A DNA stretch of 64,000 bases, taken from assembly GCA_950295325.1 (NCBI GenBank), contig OX485809.1, forward strand, positions 39,775,081 to 39,839,080, in the 5' to 3' direction. Each line of letters begins with the position of its first letter. Within the stretch, counting starts at the first letter, position 1. Below are positions 24,738 through 36,780 of this stretch, piece after piece. The position numbers were made by a program, and so were the translations under genes. The notes under the pieces were generated by a model. It ran no database searches and was not told where the DNA came from. It saw nothing but the letters and a program-made list of their open reading frames with translations. The DNA is from Polytrichum commune. Taxonomy: Eukaryota; Streptophyta; Polytrichopsida; Polytrichales; Polytrichaceae.

Positions 24738-25222
24738 GGGCCACTTCACACACAAGATTGAGGACCCGTGACCATTGCACTTCGAGCACTCTCATTGGTA
24801 GGAAAGGCGGAGCCGGTCCAAGTTCACCTAACATTACGCTCGAGTGACCAAAGGAGTAAGTGAATGCAAGATGGATGTAAAGTCTACATGGACTCCTCCA
24901 TGGCATCAAGTGATCGTGTGTCATGGCCACTTGGACTACTTTCAAAAACCACCTCTTGGAGGTAGGCCTAACACAAAACCAGGAGACCATGGCACTCTGA
25001 AATCTCACAGCCATTGATTCATTATATTCCATCATGTGTGAGTACCCCGCATGAAATATAAAAAAATCATTGAAATAGCTTTGGTTTAGGGTTCGGTCAC
25101 ATATGACACTTCACACTACACTTTGAGGGTCCGTGACCACACTACATGATTTGGGAAGTGTCTTGGGACGGCCTTCGGCTCTCACAATTCCGTGGTCACG
25201 GCTCTTGGCCCGTGTGTGAAGT
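24738..25222 (-). mobile_element. MITE family A, copy 4 (inverted, right end decayed)
   Basis: The left end GGGCCACTTCACACAC follows TTA at 24735-24737. The distal end stops at CGTGTGTGAAGT and then reads CAGCTGC in place of GGCCC, so the terminal bases are lost or mutated and no target duplication can be scored. Internal sequence is clearly that of family A. Confidence 0.85.
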
Positions 25223-25580
25223 CAGCTGCACGAGTTTGTTAACTCAATAATCTAACATTATCATGCAGCTGTGAAGATTCCAAGGAGTCGATCAAAAGGG
25301 GGGGGGGTTGCGAATTAATTATGATGTGCACTTGTGGTGGAATCTCAGTTCTCTTTGCTAAACATATATATCTATGCTAAACACTGTGTTTCCCCACAGA
25401 ATAATACTATGTTCATAGAGCGGCTGCAGTGGCCCTGACTTTCTTATTATGTAATATTCTTTGACGAATGTTTGTTTACTCATTTGTTCACTGAAACAAA
25501 TGGATTAGCATAGCGGTCCCATGCAGCAAAAACATGAGAAAATAGTACCGTAGTACGAATAACCAGGATGGATACATATA

Positions 25581-26068
25581 CAGTCCACCCTCGATAAATG
25601 TTACACTTATAAACGTTAACTCATTGTATTTGTTAACAAAATCGTACTCCCCTCATATTGCTAACTAGAATGTTAACTATGTTAAATGTTAACAATAATT
25701 TACTCCCCTCTTTGTTAATTTGCCACTTATAAATGTTAACCTACGAAATACATCCAATATTGTGTGATGACATCCATTACATTGACTCACAACCTTTCAA
25801 AGTGGCAAAAGCCACCAAATTTGACTTTTGTGATCAAATTATTCATCTGGACTATATTGATTCTTATTTTGTTTCATAAAAATAAAAGATTGATTTGATA
25901 CACATATTTTATATATGATAATTTTGCAAAACTCTCCCTCCATAATTGTAATGAATTTATATTTGTTAAGCATTCAAAAAGCTCCCTTTATAACTGTTAC
26001 AATGTTAACTCACTATAAATGTTAGGAAAATTTTACTCCAGAGCCTAACATTTATAGAGGGTGGATTG
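25581..26068. mobile_element. pogo/Tigger-like MITE
   Basis: The left end CAGTCCACCCTCGATAAATG and the right end, read in reverse as CAATCCACCCTCTATAAATG, are inverted repeats of about 24 bp. TA dinucleotides sit immediately outside both (25579-25580 and 26069-26070). CAGT-start ends with CCCTCGATAAA and a TA target duplication are typical of pogo/Tigger elements. The AT-rich interior has repeated ATGTTAAC and no transposase. Family assignment is inference from the ends. Confidence 0.75.
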
Positions 26069-26144
26069 TATGCCCGAACCTCAGTAGAAATTTCATGGAA
26101 TTGCACATTCAATTGGCGAGCGGAGGAGTTGTTGTTGCATGTAA

Positions 26145-26646
26145 TGGCCACTTCACACACGGGCCAAGAGCCGTTACCACGAAATTGTGAGAGCCCAAAA
26201 GAAAGTGTGCAATGGCCGTCCCTAGACACCTCCAAAATCATGTAGGGTGGTCACGGATCCTCAAGTGTAGTGTGAAGTCATATGTGATTGGGCCCTCAAT
26301 GAAATGCTATTCCAATGAATTTCTATTCATGCGGGTCCTCACACATGATGAAATAGAATAAATCAACGGCTCTGCGATTTCGGAGTGCCATGGTCTCCCA
26401 ATGGTTTTGTGTTAGGCCTACCTCCAAGAGGTGGTTTTTGGAAATAGTCCGAGTGACCATGAAACATGATCCATTCGATGCCACGTAAGAATCCATGTAA
26501 AGTTTACATCTATCTTGCATTCACGGACTCCATTGGTCCCTCAAGCGTGGTGTGAAGCGAACTTGGACCGGCTCCGCCTTTTCCATCAATGAGAGTGCTT
26601 GAAGTGTAGTAGTCATGGGCTCTCAGTCTCATGTGTGAAGTGGCCC
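26145..26646 (+). mobile_element. MITE family A, copy 5
   Basis: Flanked by TAA at 26142-26144 and TAA at 26647-26649; the first base of the terminal GGG is T here. The right-hand TAA is also the left-hand target duplication of the next element, so the two elements abut across one shared triplet. Confidence 0.88.
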
Positions 26647-26834
26647 TAAGGGCCGGTTTACACTACGGTGGAGAAGTCCACCGGTCATGAAAAAAAGGGC
26701 GTTTCTCAATTGTGATTGGTCGAAAATGCAACTCTTGACCAGTGGGTGTTTACACTAGGTGAAGAAAACAATGGTGGTGAACTTTTCTCATGGATGATAA
26801 AATGACATGGCCGCCTACATGGCGGCACTTTTTG

Positions 26835-26915
26835 GAGTTGGGCTTCTCCGGAGGAGTTTCTTGTCCGGCCTCTTGAGGCCGGACAAGAAACTCCTCCTCC
26901 GGAGAAGCCCAACTC
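26835..26915. repeat. Hairpin inside the Harbinger-like element
   Basis: The left arm 26835-26872 pairs with 26875-26915 over 38 bases, with one 3-base bulge (an extra CTC on the right arm) and a 2-base loop. The stem contains TTCTCCGGAGGAG and TTGTCCGGCC. Confidence 0.92.
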
Positions 26916-26992
26916 AATAAAAAATACCATACAAATCGGCAAGTGTATGCAAAGTATCACCGGTTGCCAATCGATGCAATGTCAAAGAAATT

Positions 26993-27340
26993 CTACACTC
27001 TATTGGAATACAAAGTCTTAATTTTGTATCTTTCTTGCTCAACATGGGTCCAAGCAAATGACATAAATAAATAAAAAGCAGGCTTACTCACCCGTACACG
27101 ATCTTTGAACATTTTTGCATTATATGATCCAAGAAGAAATTGTGACACATATCCACTTGGCCGGTCAAATTTCCACACCACCCTCTCCTTGCTCCCAAAC
27201 AAAAAATATGCCATCATCGTAATTGAAGCATTATGGTGATACATGATGGTTTTTTGTATCGCCATAGTTGAAATGATAAAATACTTCAAAACCATAAAAA
27301 TCATAAGAGAGCACAAAATCTCTCTTCTTCGATTATCCAC
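26993..27340 (-). pseudogene. N-terminal fragment of a Harbinger (HARBI1-like) transposase
   Basis: A 115-residue frame whose middle reads LFGSKERVVWKFDRPSGY and continues QFLLGSYNAKMFKDRVRVSK. This resembles the N-terminal part of plant Harbinger/HARBI1-like nucleases as I remember them, upstream of the catalytic domain. The DDE domain is absent. A donor-like GGGTGAGT lies at the RVRV position, so the frame past it may be intronic. It sits between Harbinger-type ends with a TAA duplication, which supports the reading independently of the protein match. Confidence 0.5.
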
Positions 27341-27877
27341 GATTGAAGATCAAAGATAAGAAGAGAGAAATTGATGAGGATGATTAAGAGGAGAGCATGT
27401 CTTAAATAATACCAAAGAGTAGTGCTTTGTCCAATGTGTATGGGTTTTCCCCTCTTCATTCTTAAACACCCAAGGAGACATTTATTTCCTACATGGGCCA
27501 AACTTGACAATTGGCAATTTGGCAATTTTCATTATCTTTTGAATAAAATTGAACATTATATTACACAATTCTTATGAACAAAATTCTTGTTGAAATCTTT
27601 TGATACAATGTGAATGTAGAGAATTATGTTTTTTTATCACAAAAAATCTTCACCATTAGGTGAACTTCTCTTCACCGGTGGACTTCTCCAGTGGACTTCT
27701 CCACTAAACTTCTCCTCTAGGTGTTTAGACTTCAACCGGTCAAGACTCCTTAAGAAATATTTTATTGCCTTTAATTCTTCTCCGGCACATCCACCATTTG
27801 CCTCATATAACCATGTCTTGGCCAAGCATTCTTGACCGACCGGAGGCCTTCTCCACCGTAGTGTAAACCGGCCCTAA

Positions 27878-29280
27878 GTGTATATGATCTTGTTCCCACT
27901 CTGACCAAAACATTCCGAACATCTTGAAATAGTATTTAACCTGTAGAGACAGTCAGGGCCAGTGTATGTTCAAGTTTGAAGTGTGCACATGCATTTCAAT
28001 GTGAAGGGCTTCATCAGAATAATCACCACTTCACGCAAACTTTCAAACTTTCCTGCAACACTTCACCCAAAAAAAACTTGATATTAGCCGTTTTGTATTG
28101 AATATGAAAATAATGTGATGTCTAAGTGTATTGAAGAAGTACATGCAATAAAATGATGCACTAAAGGTTCCCTACATAATGCACTTAATCGTCATCCAAC
28201 TCCAAGGGCAAAGCCCTCCAATTTTTGGTTGATTTTCAAGTGTCAAAAATTCTAGCCCAATCTATGTTTTCTATCGGAAGACCACATATTGACACTCGCT
28301 TCAATGCATCCAATGTTTCAAGTTTCAATCGACTTTTGCGATCACTCTTCACCCAATTCTGTTTGGAAAATCAACGTTCAGATTTAGTTATGCTTGCCAA
28401 GCTGAAGTTGTAGTAAGTGCCGAGTCGAAGTTGCAAAGTTGAAATTGTAGGGTTTATTGGAATTTGAAAGTGTCTGCTAGAGTGCCAAGATCGGAGTCCA
28501 ACTATGTTTCTATTTGCAAATTACAGCCACTATATTTTGTGACATGCAGTTTTTGGAGAGGCCTTCATTGTGAAGGGTGGAAACTTTGCAAAGCACATTT
28601 TTGTGAAGTGCCCAAAAAGAAAAAAGAAGATAGGAGAAAAACAAATTAAAAAAAGGCATTTGACAGGAGTTGAAGACTTCAATATTGAACATTGGTCAAG
28701 GCTGTGGCATATCATCCCAAAACTGTCAATGTTTGAACTCATTGATGTAGCTCATAATCCTTAGGGTTGGTTTACACCATGCACCATGATGTCGGACCAT
28801 GGAAGATGACCTTTTTCCATGGTCCAACTTCCATGGTCCGATTTCCTAAAAAATCACTTTACAAAGTCTTTTAGCCCCTCACTAGGTGTAAATCGAATGT
28901 GGACCAAGAGGAACGACCATGCACCAAAAAGTGAATGTGCTGATTTTTTTTGTATATATGTCCAAAAAGGACACTTTCGTAAAAAAAGTAAAATTTTAAC
29001 CATTCTTTTGTCTTTTCTTGTCTTCATCTTCTCTCCCCCCAAAAAAACATCTCATTAAAATAATAGTAAAATATTTCTTTGCCATGGGCCCTTGCCTTTT
29101 CTACTTGAGCATTTCTTTTGCCTCTCCCACTGCAAAACCCGTTGGACCATGTTAGTGGATAATGTAAGCTTTAAAATATGTCTTTTGGGGACCTTGAACT
29201 CCATGGTCACTCTAACATTTTTTTCCTTGATGTTAAGGAATATTCTAACTACATGTGCCAGTGTGTAAGCAGAGAAAGAT
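27878..29280. other. No gene recognised
   Basis: AT-rich sequence with only short overlapping frames on both strands. Near 28798-28840 CCATGG recurs within GGACCATGGAAG / TTCCATGGTCC inverted pairs. No transposase or host gene similarity was seen. Confidence 0.5.
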
Positions 29281-29516
29281 GAGAGCTAGACAACTCTCAG
29301 TTGAAGATGATTGGATAGAAGTAAGAGAACTCCAGATTGACAACATGTGCACTGGAGTTAGACAGCTCCGCATTTAGTGCATTGGAACTAGACCATTCCA
29401 ATTGAGAACATGTGCACGTGAGTTAGACAACTCTCGATGAGGTGCACAGGAGTTAGACCACTCCATATTTGGAAAGGTGAATGTTATTCATTGGAGTTAG
29501 ACAACTCTCAATGAAT
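29281..29516. repeat. Cluster of six stem-loops with a conserved YTAGACMR loop
   Basis: Six short inverted repeats share an 8-base loop, (C/T)TAGAC(A/C)(A/G), with different stems: GAGAG/CTCTC (29281-29298), GGAG/CTCC (29354-29369), TTGGAA/TTCCAA (29382-29401), GAG/CTC (29420-29433), GGAG/CTCC (29449-29464) and a longer ATTCATTG-GAG/CTC-TCAATGAAT stem (29486-29516). CATGTGCAC occurs between units. Not translated in any convincing frame. Confidence 0.7.
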
Positions 29517-29820
29517 AGATAAAGCTACCAAAGTGGTCCTAAGACGAGTTCAACAACCTAACACAAATTTTACAGGGCCTTGGGATGACTTCATGGTCCA
29601 TGGTGTCAATAGCCCCTTACACCTAGTTGTAGATGCTTGTAATTGATAGTGATACATAATCTTTATGTTATGCTTTAACAAATTCGAAGAGAATCTTTGT
29701 GACATTGAGCTATTTTGGTTGGTCTTTTTTAATTACATGTGGATGGCATCTAGGTATTGCCTTTAAGTGTAGATTTATTTTTATTTTATTTTAGATCCTT
29801 TGTAAAGAAGTCAACCCTTA

Positions 29821-30151
29821 GGGTGAGTTTTCGTGTAGGCTGCTCACCCACTAGATTCTAGAAAATAAAGGATCGGAGGTGTTCGCATGTACTTGAGCAC
29901 AAGCCACCATCCAATCACATTCTAGTGGCCTATTAGATGTGAAGGGTTGTGGCCTTGGGCCTCTAGACTTTCATGTGCCCACTAAACACTTGACATGAAA
30001 ATAATTGGTTGACACATACAAACATTAAACACTTGAATTAACAATAGTTGGTTGGCACACATGAAAACCACCCCCACCACATTCCATCTACGTATATATC
30101 CTTATTCCCACTAGACTTTGGTGGGCAAGGGGCACACATGCAAACTCACCC
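29821..30151. mobile_element. MITE, family B (TTAGGGTGAGTTT ends)
   Basis: The left end GGGTGAGTTTTCGTGTAGG is preceded by TTA. The right end, read in reverse, is GGGTGAGTTTGCATGTGTG, followed on the plus strand by TAA. An internal pair CCCACTAGA / TCTAGTGGG strengthens the inverted structure. About 330 bp. Related ends occur at 4864-5171 and 55242-55500. Confidence 0.65.
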
Positions 30152-31788
30152 TAAGCCAAGCTCCAAGAAACTTCCAAACAAATAAACATGTAACGGGGGT
30201 TGATAAACGCTTGAAACACTATTACACATTCAACGAGAACATGTACAAACAATTTGTTTCAAAATAGCATGTGCCTCAATTCGATAATTATAATTTCTCT
30301 ACATTTGTGATTGTTGACAATGTTTTGAACAACATTGTTGTTATCTTCATATGTCAACCAAATCTACCTGCAATTTCCTTTTCAAGTCCAAACTATTTTT
30401 TCGAGGCAAAGTCCTTTCATAGCAACTCCCAAATTAGTCATGGTTCCTAAAGGGGTGGGCCATCATTGTAATGTGTGAATGTTTCCATATCATTATAAAA
30501 TTGATTTGACATTGGAATCAACTTTGAAGACCCCCAGACTGTAGTGCTCTTTGAGATGGTGCCCCAAACCCTAAACGTAATAAAGAGGACAACTATCATC
30601 ATGAATGGGTGACATGTACACTCAGCGTATACAATGATTCCCAATCTCCTCACTCCTTGTCACACACTACCTAACCCCCATCGTGCTTCTTGTACATTCC
30701 ATTTGCTCTAGAGTGCTTATGTTTGCCGAGAGCTCGGATCACAAATGTTGTGATGTCGTAGGGTTTAGTCAATAAGGTAGGTGGATCCTAAACGGTTATA
30801 TCTTCCAACTAGCCCACTTCTTCTACACCATGAAACACATAATGAGTTCAAGATGGTTAGGGAATCCAAACCGAGGCCGTAGCAACTTTCTTCGTGACTT
30901 TTGGAGTTCACATCAACAAAGTGAAGGCTCTCGTGTTTCTCAAATGGTCGTGTACTCCCCCCCCCCCAAAAGAAAAGAAATAATAATAATAATAATAATA
31001 CATTGACTATTGAGCCTAGAAAGGTTACTTTCATATGTTAAGCACGTAGTCCGGTATTTTCTAAGGGTTGATTAACACTTGAGGTCGAGATCATTTTTGT
31101 TTTTTTTTTTGGGTGGGGGGCAATACAATGGGATTCCAGCTTATTAGCCTTAAGGGCAGTCCAAATTACTTATTAGAATAAGAATATAACAAGAGCCAAC
31201 TCTCCCGTGTCTTATGGCCCTAAGGCCAAAGAATGGAGGCCATTGCATAAAGCCTTGAAGGAAGAGAAGAAGAGAGGGAGTTGTTTAGATTTCCAATCAA
31301 TCAAGCAACCCAAAACTCATTAAATAAATTTGTATGTATGTATATATGTGTATATGTACATGTATGTATGAATGTAGATTTGTATAAATAATAAATTTAT
31401 TCTCAAATCTAGAATTTGATGGTCTTGAGGCCAACTATCACCCTTTCAAGAATGGTGCACTCCTTTGCTTGAGGTTGGAACATGTCGGATCACATCTTTT
31501 CCGAATAAAAAATTCCTTTGGAAAAATCAACCTCACCCTAGGTGTAACATGGATGGGACCAATTTTTTAAATTGCACCCAATGAGAAGCACAAATTCCAA
31601 CCTTATGACACATGAAGTTGGTCTTGATTCCTAATGTAAACTAGCTCTAAACACACGTCTCCTTGGTATCTACTTTTGAAGCTACACCTAACCACATACT
31701 TCCTTGCAATCGGTAGACTTCCCCAATGTTAGATGGTATAACCCACAACTAACCGGTAAACAAATCTTATAACTCTAGAGTATTTGGT
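30152..31788. other. No gene recognised; simple repeats
   Basis: Contains a poly-C run near 30957-30967, an (AAT)n run near 30978-31000, a poly-T/poly-G stretch near 31100 and a TATG-rich stretch near 31331-31370. Short frames here have no recognisable similarity. Confidence 0.5.
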
Positions 31789-32122
31789 TGTTGAAGGTGG
31801 AACATTAGATTGCTCGTAGTCATAGAAATGAAATACTAAAAGGAATTATAGAAGGCAAAGCATTAGATTGCTCATAGTCAATAGAAATGTAATGGAAGAG
31901 GCATGAGAAATAACAAGGTTAGAATAAGGCCACAACACTAGTCCGAGAGGGATAAGAGTTGTCTCATATTGTTTGTATGAACCAAGGAAAAAAAGAAAAG
32001 TAATAAAATGCAAAGCAAGGAGAGTATGAGACCATCTCACTCCAAGCATTGTTCATATGCCTTTGTATATGTGTTTTTGATTGTGCATTCTCATCTCTAG
32101 TCCTATTGATTTCCGATAGATT
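31789..32122 (+). repeat. Left LTR of the Copia element
   Basis: It starts TGTTGAAGGTGG and runs to about TTCCGATAGATT. It is longer than the right LTR because the ATTAGATTGCTC / AGAAATG(A/T)AAT block is duplicated near 31806 and 31863. The inner boundary is approximate. Confidence 0.75.
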
Positions 32123-33324
32123 ATGTGCCCACACATGCAAGTGAAGTGCCTAGAGATTTAATGGCTTTGAGGTTAGAGAGTGGATCTTGAGAGATTGACG
32201 CTTTGAAGCTTCAGAGCGTTGGAGGTGTTCAAGGGTGCATTTGGTTGTTGTAAGTGTTTATTTGTTTCTTTGTGTTTGCTTGAATGTATGTTTGATGCAA
32301 AAGCATGTAACTTGAATGCTTTGAGTGTTGAGAGGCTTATTTGAGAGGTTTGGAGGTGTTTAAAGGTTCAAAATATATGACTTGAATGTTTGAGTGTTTA
32401 AAGGCTTATTTGTGAGGCTTGAGTGTTGAAAAGCTTATTTGAAACCATTCCAAGTTTTTTGAGATAAAGGAAATGTTGTTTGAGTGCCTCGAGTGTGGAA
32501 AAACTTATGTAAGTGCATTGAATATGATTTGAGATAAAGAAAACATTTGACTGAAGTGATTGGAGAGTACAAAGGACACATTTGAGAAGAAAGAAAATGT
32601 ATTCATTTGAATGAAACAAAATCTAACTTAAGTGATTAAATAATCCAAACTCGCATTTGGGAGCAAGTGGAAAAATATGAGTATGAGAAATTTGAGTATG
32701 ATTAGAGTGTCTTTCTACACTTTGGAAAGGAAATGGACTCATTTGATGTGAAGAAGATCCAATCTAAGTGATTTTATAGTTCTAGGATATATTTGAAAGC
32801 ATAAGCACTTATTTGTGATGATTTAGATATGACTTGAGTGATTTGAGGGTCCAAAAACCCGTTTCACACCACTCTAGAGCATTTTTTTTCGTCAAAATGA
32901 ACCCTATTTGAATGAATTGGGGTGGAAGCCTAAATCGAAAGCGAGAAAATTCATTTGAAGTTTGCAATGATCCAACTTGAATCATTTGAGTGTTGAAATG
33001 TTGATTTGAGAGATAGGTTAGTCATTTGAGCTCAAGAGGAGCATATATAAGTGTTTTGAATGATTTGAATGTTGGACAGAACAATTGAGACATAGATAAT
33101 CATTTGAACAAAATAAAATATTGGTTGAGTGATTTGAGTATCTTAAGACTTATTTTGAGGTGTAGAGGATGTAACTCAAGGTATTTAAGAATGTAAGGCA
33201 CGTTTGAGTTGAAGGAGAACATATTTGAGTGATTTGAGTGTCATAAGATCCCTTCAAGATAAAAAATTTAAAAACACTTGATTTTGCAAGTTTTGAACGT
33301 ACAAACCCATTTTTTGAGCAGAAG
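32123..33324 (+). repeat. Copia leader made of degenerate TTTGAGTG-type repeats
   Basis: The 1.2 kb between the left LTR and gag is full of variants of TGATTTGAGTGT, spaced irregularly, on a purine-rich strand. No frame of note. It appears to be an expanded untranslated leader. Confidence 0.6.
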
Positions 33325-35275
33325 ATGGCATATCTTGAGAGCAAAGGGCCTAGAGTCATGAACAAGTTTCAAGGAGAGAGATTTAGCCTTTGGAAGTTCA
33401 AAATGAAGATGGTTTTGGCTTCCATGGATCTTTGGGACATTGTAGACGGATACAACAAAGCTCCACCTTCCAACGCAAATTTCAAAGTGTTAAAGGAATA
33501 CCAAAGGCATATCAATAATGTCATGTTCATCATCGGCCTCAACTTGGCGGACAACCAATTTGCTTACATCAAAAGTTGCAAATGACCAGCGGAAACGTGA
33601 AAGACCCTTTGCAACATCCACGAGACGAAAAATGTGTCCAACATTCTTTTCATTCTCTGCAAGTTCTTCACGTATAAAATGCAAGAGGATAAGGACTTAT
33701 TAGACCACGTCAACAAGGTCAAGGCGCTCGTGGACCAACTCGAGTATTTGGAAATACTCCTATGGAAGGAATATATCATCATGACTTTGCTCGAGAGTTT
33801 GACGGCATCATACGTGTACTTGATCATCACCTTGGACACAATGTTGAAGAAAGACTTAACAATGAAGTACGTGACGGCACATTTGATGCATGAGATGTCG
33901 AAGCACATGGAAAATGGACCCCAAGGTAAAGACGTAACGATGATATCATGTCAAAGCAAAGCTAGCAATCCACCTTTACAGCAAGACATAAGGACGTGCT
34001 TCTATTGCGGCAAACCAAACCATGTTACACAATTATGTTACAAAACAAAAAAAAAACAAGGAGAGCGTTAGTGCCAAAAATGACAAGGGCGAATTCACAT
34101 TTGCAATGCAATACAGAGCGCATCTGATGAGCATTTGTAAATTAATCATGAAATCGGAAGCCACAAAGCATATGACTCCATAAATGACGACATTCAACAC
34201 CTATGAGGTAGTTTCTTCACAAAATGTGTAATTGGGTGACGATAGCATGGTTGAAGCCATCAAAATGGAATCCATTGTTATCAAACTTGAAACAAAAGAC
34301 AAGATGAATAGAATTCAAATCACGGATGTGCTTCACGTGCCCAAATTGCAAGCCAACTTGCTTTTGGAGAGCAAGTTTTTGTCGAAGGGGTTGAAGGTGT
34401 AACTTAACGTAAATGAATGCATTGTAGGAGGTGTAAATGGCTACGTGGTTGCAATAGCTCAACATTAAGGAAATTTATTTCAAATAACCTTCACAGAGGT
34501 ATGCGGAGGGGATGCAACCAACTCCATCAGTTCACATGCAGGAGGCGGTCCAACGGAGCTTTGGCACCGCCAATTCGGACATTTGAATGTGAGGAGCGTT
34601 TATGCACTCTAAAGCATGGTAATGAATTTGAGCCTGGGTAAACCTCTCCTCCCCACGCTCCTCCCATCTCTATATTGGTTTGCGAAGGATGCACGGAGGG
34701 TAAACAATATGTGGCAAAGTTGGGCAATGATGTGGAGAGACAAGCAACAAAATTCTTAGAGATTGTCCATTTGGATGGTTGTGATCTCATAAGGAACACG
34801 TCCATGAGAAGGGCAAAATATTTGTTACTTTTATTGATGATTTTTCAAAGAAAATATGGGTTTATGTAATGGTTTAAGAGGTTTAAGGAGTTTGAAGCAT
34901 TTGTAGAAACACAATCAGAACACGAAGTCAAGGTGTTTCCGTGGATGAGCAAAGGAAACTTAATTTTAAAAGATATTAAAGCATTTTTAGTGGAACATGA
35001 CATTGCAAGCACACTTCAAGACGTTGGACTAGCAAAGTATGCAAACTAAATGATTGTCGCAATGCCAAAACATATGCTCAAAGTTAAAATGCTAGAAGCT
35101 CAAAAACTCAAAAAATTGCTTTTGGCAAAAAGTGGGTGGCAAATGCAGTTATTCACTATACCTATGTCCGACAATGGCCTTGTGCTCCGTTACACCCGAA
35201 AAAATGTGGAGCAGGAGAAGGCCTTGCGTTGCACACATGTGCGTATTTGGGAGCCTTACATATGTTGTAACATGG
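33325..35275 (+). pseudogene. Copia gag-protease-integrase remnant, 5' portion
   Basis: Gag begins at 33325 and has the Copia signature (FQGERFSLWKFKMKM, then MDLWDIVDGY). An in-frame TGA at 33583-33585 separates it from a continuation in the same frame to about 34071, which ends in a CCHC zinc knuckle (CFYCGKPNHVTQLC). Past 34075 the protease region is readable with stops (TKHMTP, then VLHVPKLQANLL). The pre-integrase zinc finger follows with frameshifts (WHRQFGHLN, then VCEGCTEGKQ), and then degraded integrase core. The frame runs into the insertion at 35276 in the middle of the MCVFGSLTY segment. Confidence 0.8.
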
Positions 35276-35460
35276 GCCATTATTGGTACATGTTGACTAG
35301 AACTAAAATAATAATAGTCTAGAATGAATTTAAAGTAAAATCACATAATTCATTATATTTTTTAATAATGAACATGCCTTTACTTTGGTAAATTTAAGAC
35401 AAACGGGCATGGTGGGGAGGTATATAAAGGGCTCTTGCGCAAGAGTAAAAGGTTTTTTTT

Positions 35461-36780
35461 TTGTATTCTTATTTCGTGGTTGTCAAGACTCAATGTCAAG
35501 AGTCTTTTGAAGGGGTTAAGTATGCGTTAACTCATGCGCCCGTTCTGAATTTACCAATATTTGGTGAAAAATTTGAAGTCATATGTGATGCTTCCTTGTT
35601 GGGTAGAGGGGTAGGTTTTTTACAAAAATGTAGGCCAATTACATTTGAAAGCCGCAAGCTTACACCTGCCAAAAAAACTTATACTACAATTGAACAAGAA
35701 TTAACAACCGTTGTGCATGCCTTACGAACCTGACATTGTTATTTAGAAGGTTCAGAATGTGTAGTGATTACATATTACAATCCATTGACTTATCTAAAGT
35801 CACAACATAATTGTTCAAGGCGCCAGGCTCGGTGGTTAGAGTATTTGGAGAAAAAATTTCATTATCGATGGCAGTATCGTCTTGGGAGAAATAATGTCAC
35901 CGATCCATTAAGCATGAACTCATTAGATGAAAAGCAGATAAGGTTAACCTTATTGACAAGAAGCAGTTCAAGTCATAGCTTTCAACCAGTGGCGGTTGAC
36001 ACTAGGAGAAGTGCTCCCATGGAGATGACCAACACTAGAAAAAATCCCCTTGGGTTCAACAATGAATTATTTAATAAAATCATTGCAGGTTATGCTTTAG
36101 ATCCATGGTTTAAGGATCCGGTTAATTTATCACAATTGGTCTTCAAAGATGTCATTTGGTGGTGCCAAGATGCAATTGTGGTACCTGTTGTGGGTTCCTT
36201 TCGTAAAGATATACTCTGTGAATGTCATGATGTTTTTTATAGTGAACATATGGATATTACGAAGACCTCGAAACAAGATGAGACCAATTTTGGTGGCCAA
36301 AATTGAAGGATGATGTCAAGACTTATGTAAATATATGTGTCCAAATTTCCCCTTGTCTGGCGGGCATCGGGTCATTTGACAATACGAACGGACACTTCAT
36401 TCACGCCGGCCCCTTAAATTGGGACCGGAGTTTCTATCTATAATCTATCTATCTAAATATATGTGATGTATGTCAATGTAGTATAGCCTCTACTACAAGG
36501 ATAGCCGGATTATTGCAACCCTTAGAAATTTTTGAAAGGAAGTGGGAATGTGTTAGCCTTGATTTTATCACTTGATTAACTCCCACAAAACAAGGGCATG
36601 ATGCAATATTGGTGTGTGTGGATAAATTGAGCAAGATGGCTCATTTTATAGCCACAGGCCCACAATGACCACAATTACTACACGAGAAACATCAAGATTA
36701 TTCATAGACTTTGTGTATAAGCATCATGGTCTTCCTAGAAAGCTATTTAGTAGTCGAGATACTTGATTTACTAGTCGGTA
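35461..36780 (+). pseudogene. Ty3/gypsy RNase H-integrase remnant
   Basis: Starting just inside the left LTR piece: RT-tail/RNase H motifs (APVLNLPIFGEKFEVICDAS, then YTTIEQEL), a stop near 35731, the continuation WLEYLEKKFHYRWQYRLGRN, and an integrase zinc-binding segment (HDVFYSEHMDITKT). The integrase core is degraded but readable near 36520-36780 (CVSLDFIT, then CVDKLSKMAHFIA). About 130 bp at 36355-36480 do not fit the domain and may be a small insertion. Protease and RT are absent. Confidence 0.8.

Larger units (their letters stand above)
26650..27874 (-). mobile_element. PIF/Harbinger-like element with a transposase remnant
   Basis: Inverted ends of 27 bp match perfectly: GGGCCGGTTTACACTACG at 26650 continues to GTGGAGAAG, and the same sequence is present in reverse up to 27874. 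TAA flanks both ends (26647-26649 and 27875-27877). The interior holds a minus-strand transposase-like frame (26993-27340), a strong hairpin near the left end and a triple GGACTTCTCC-type repeat near 27670-27717. At 1.2 kb it is too short to be autonomous. Confidence 0.85.
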
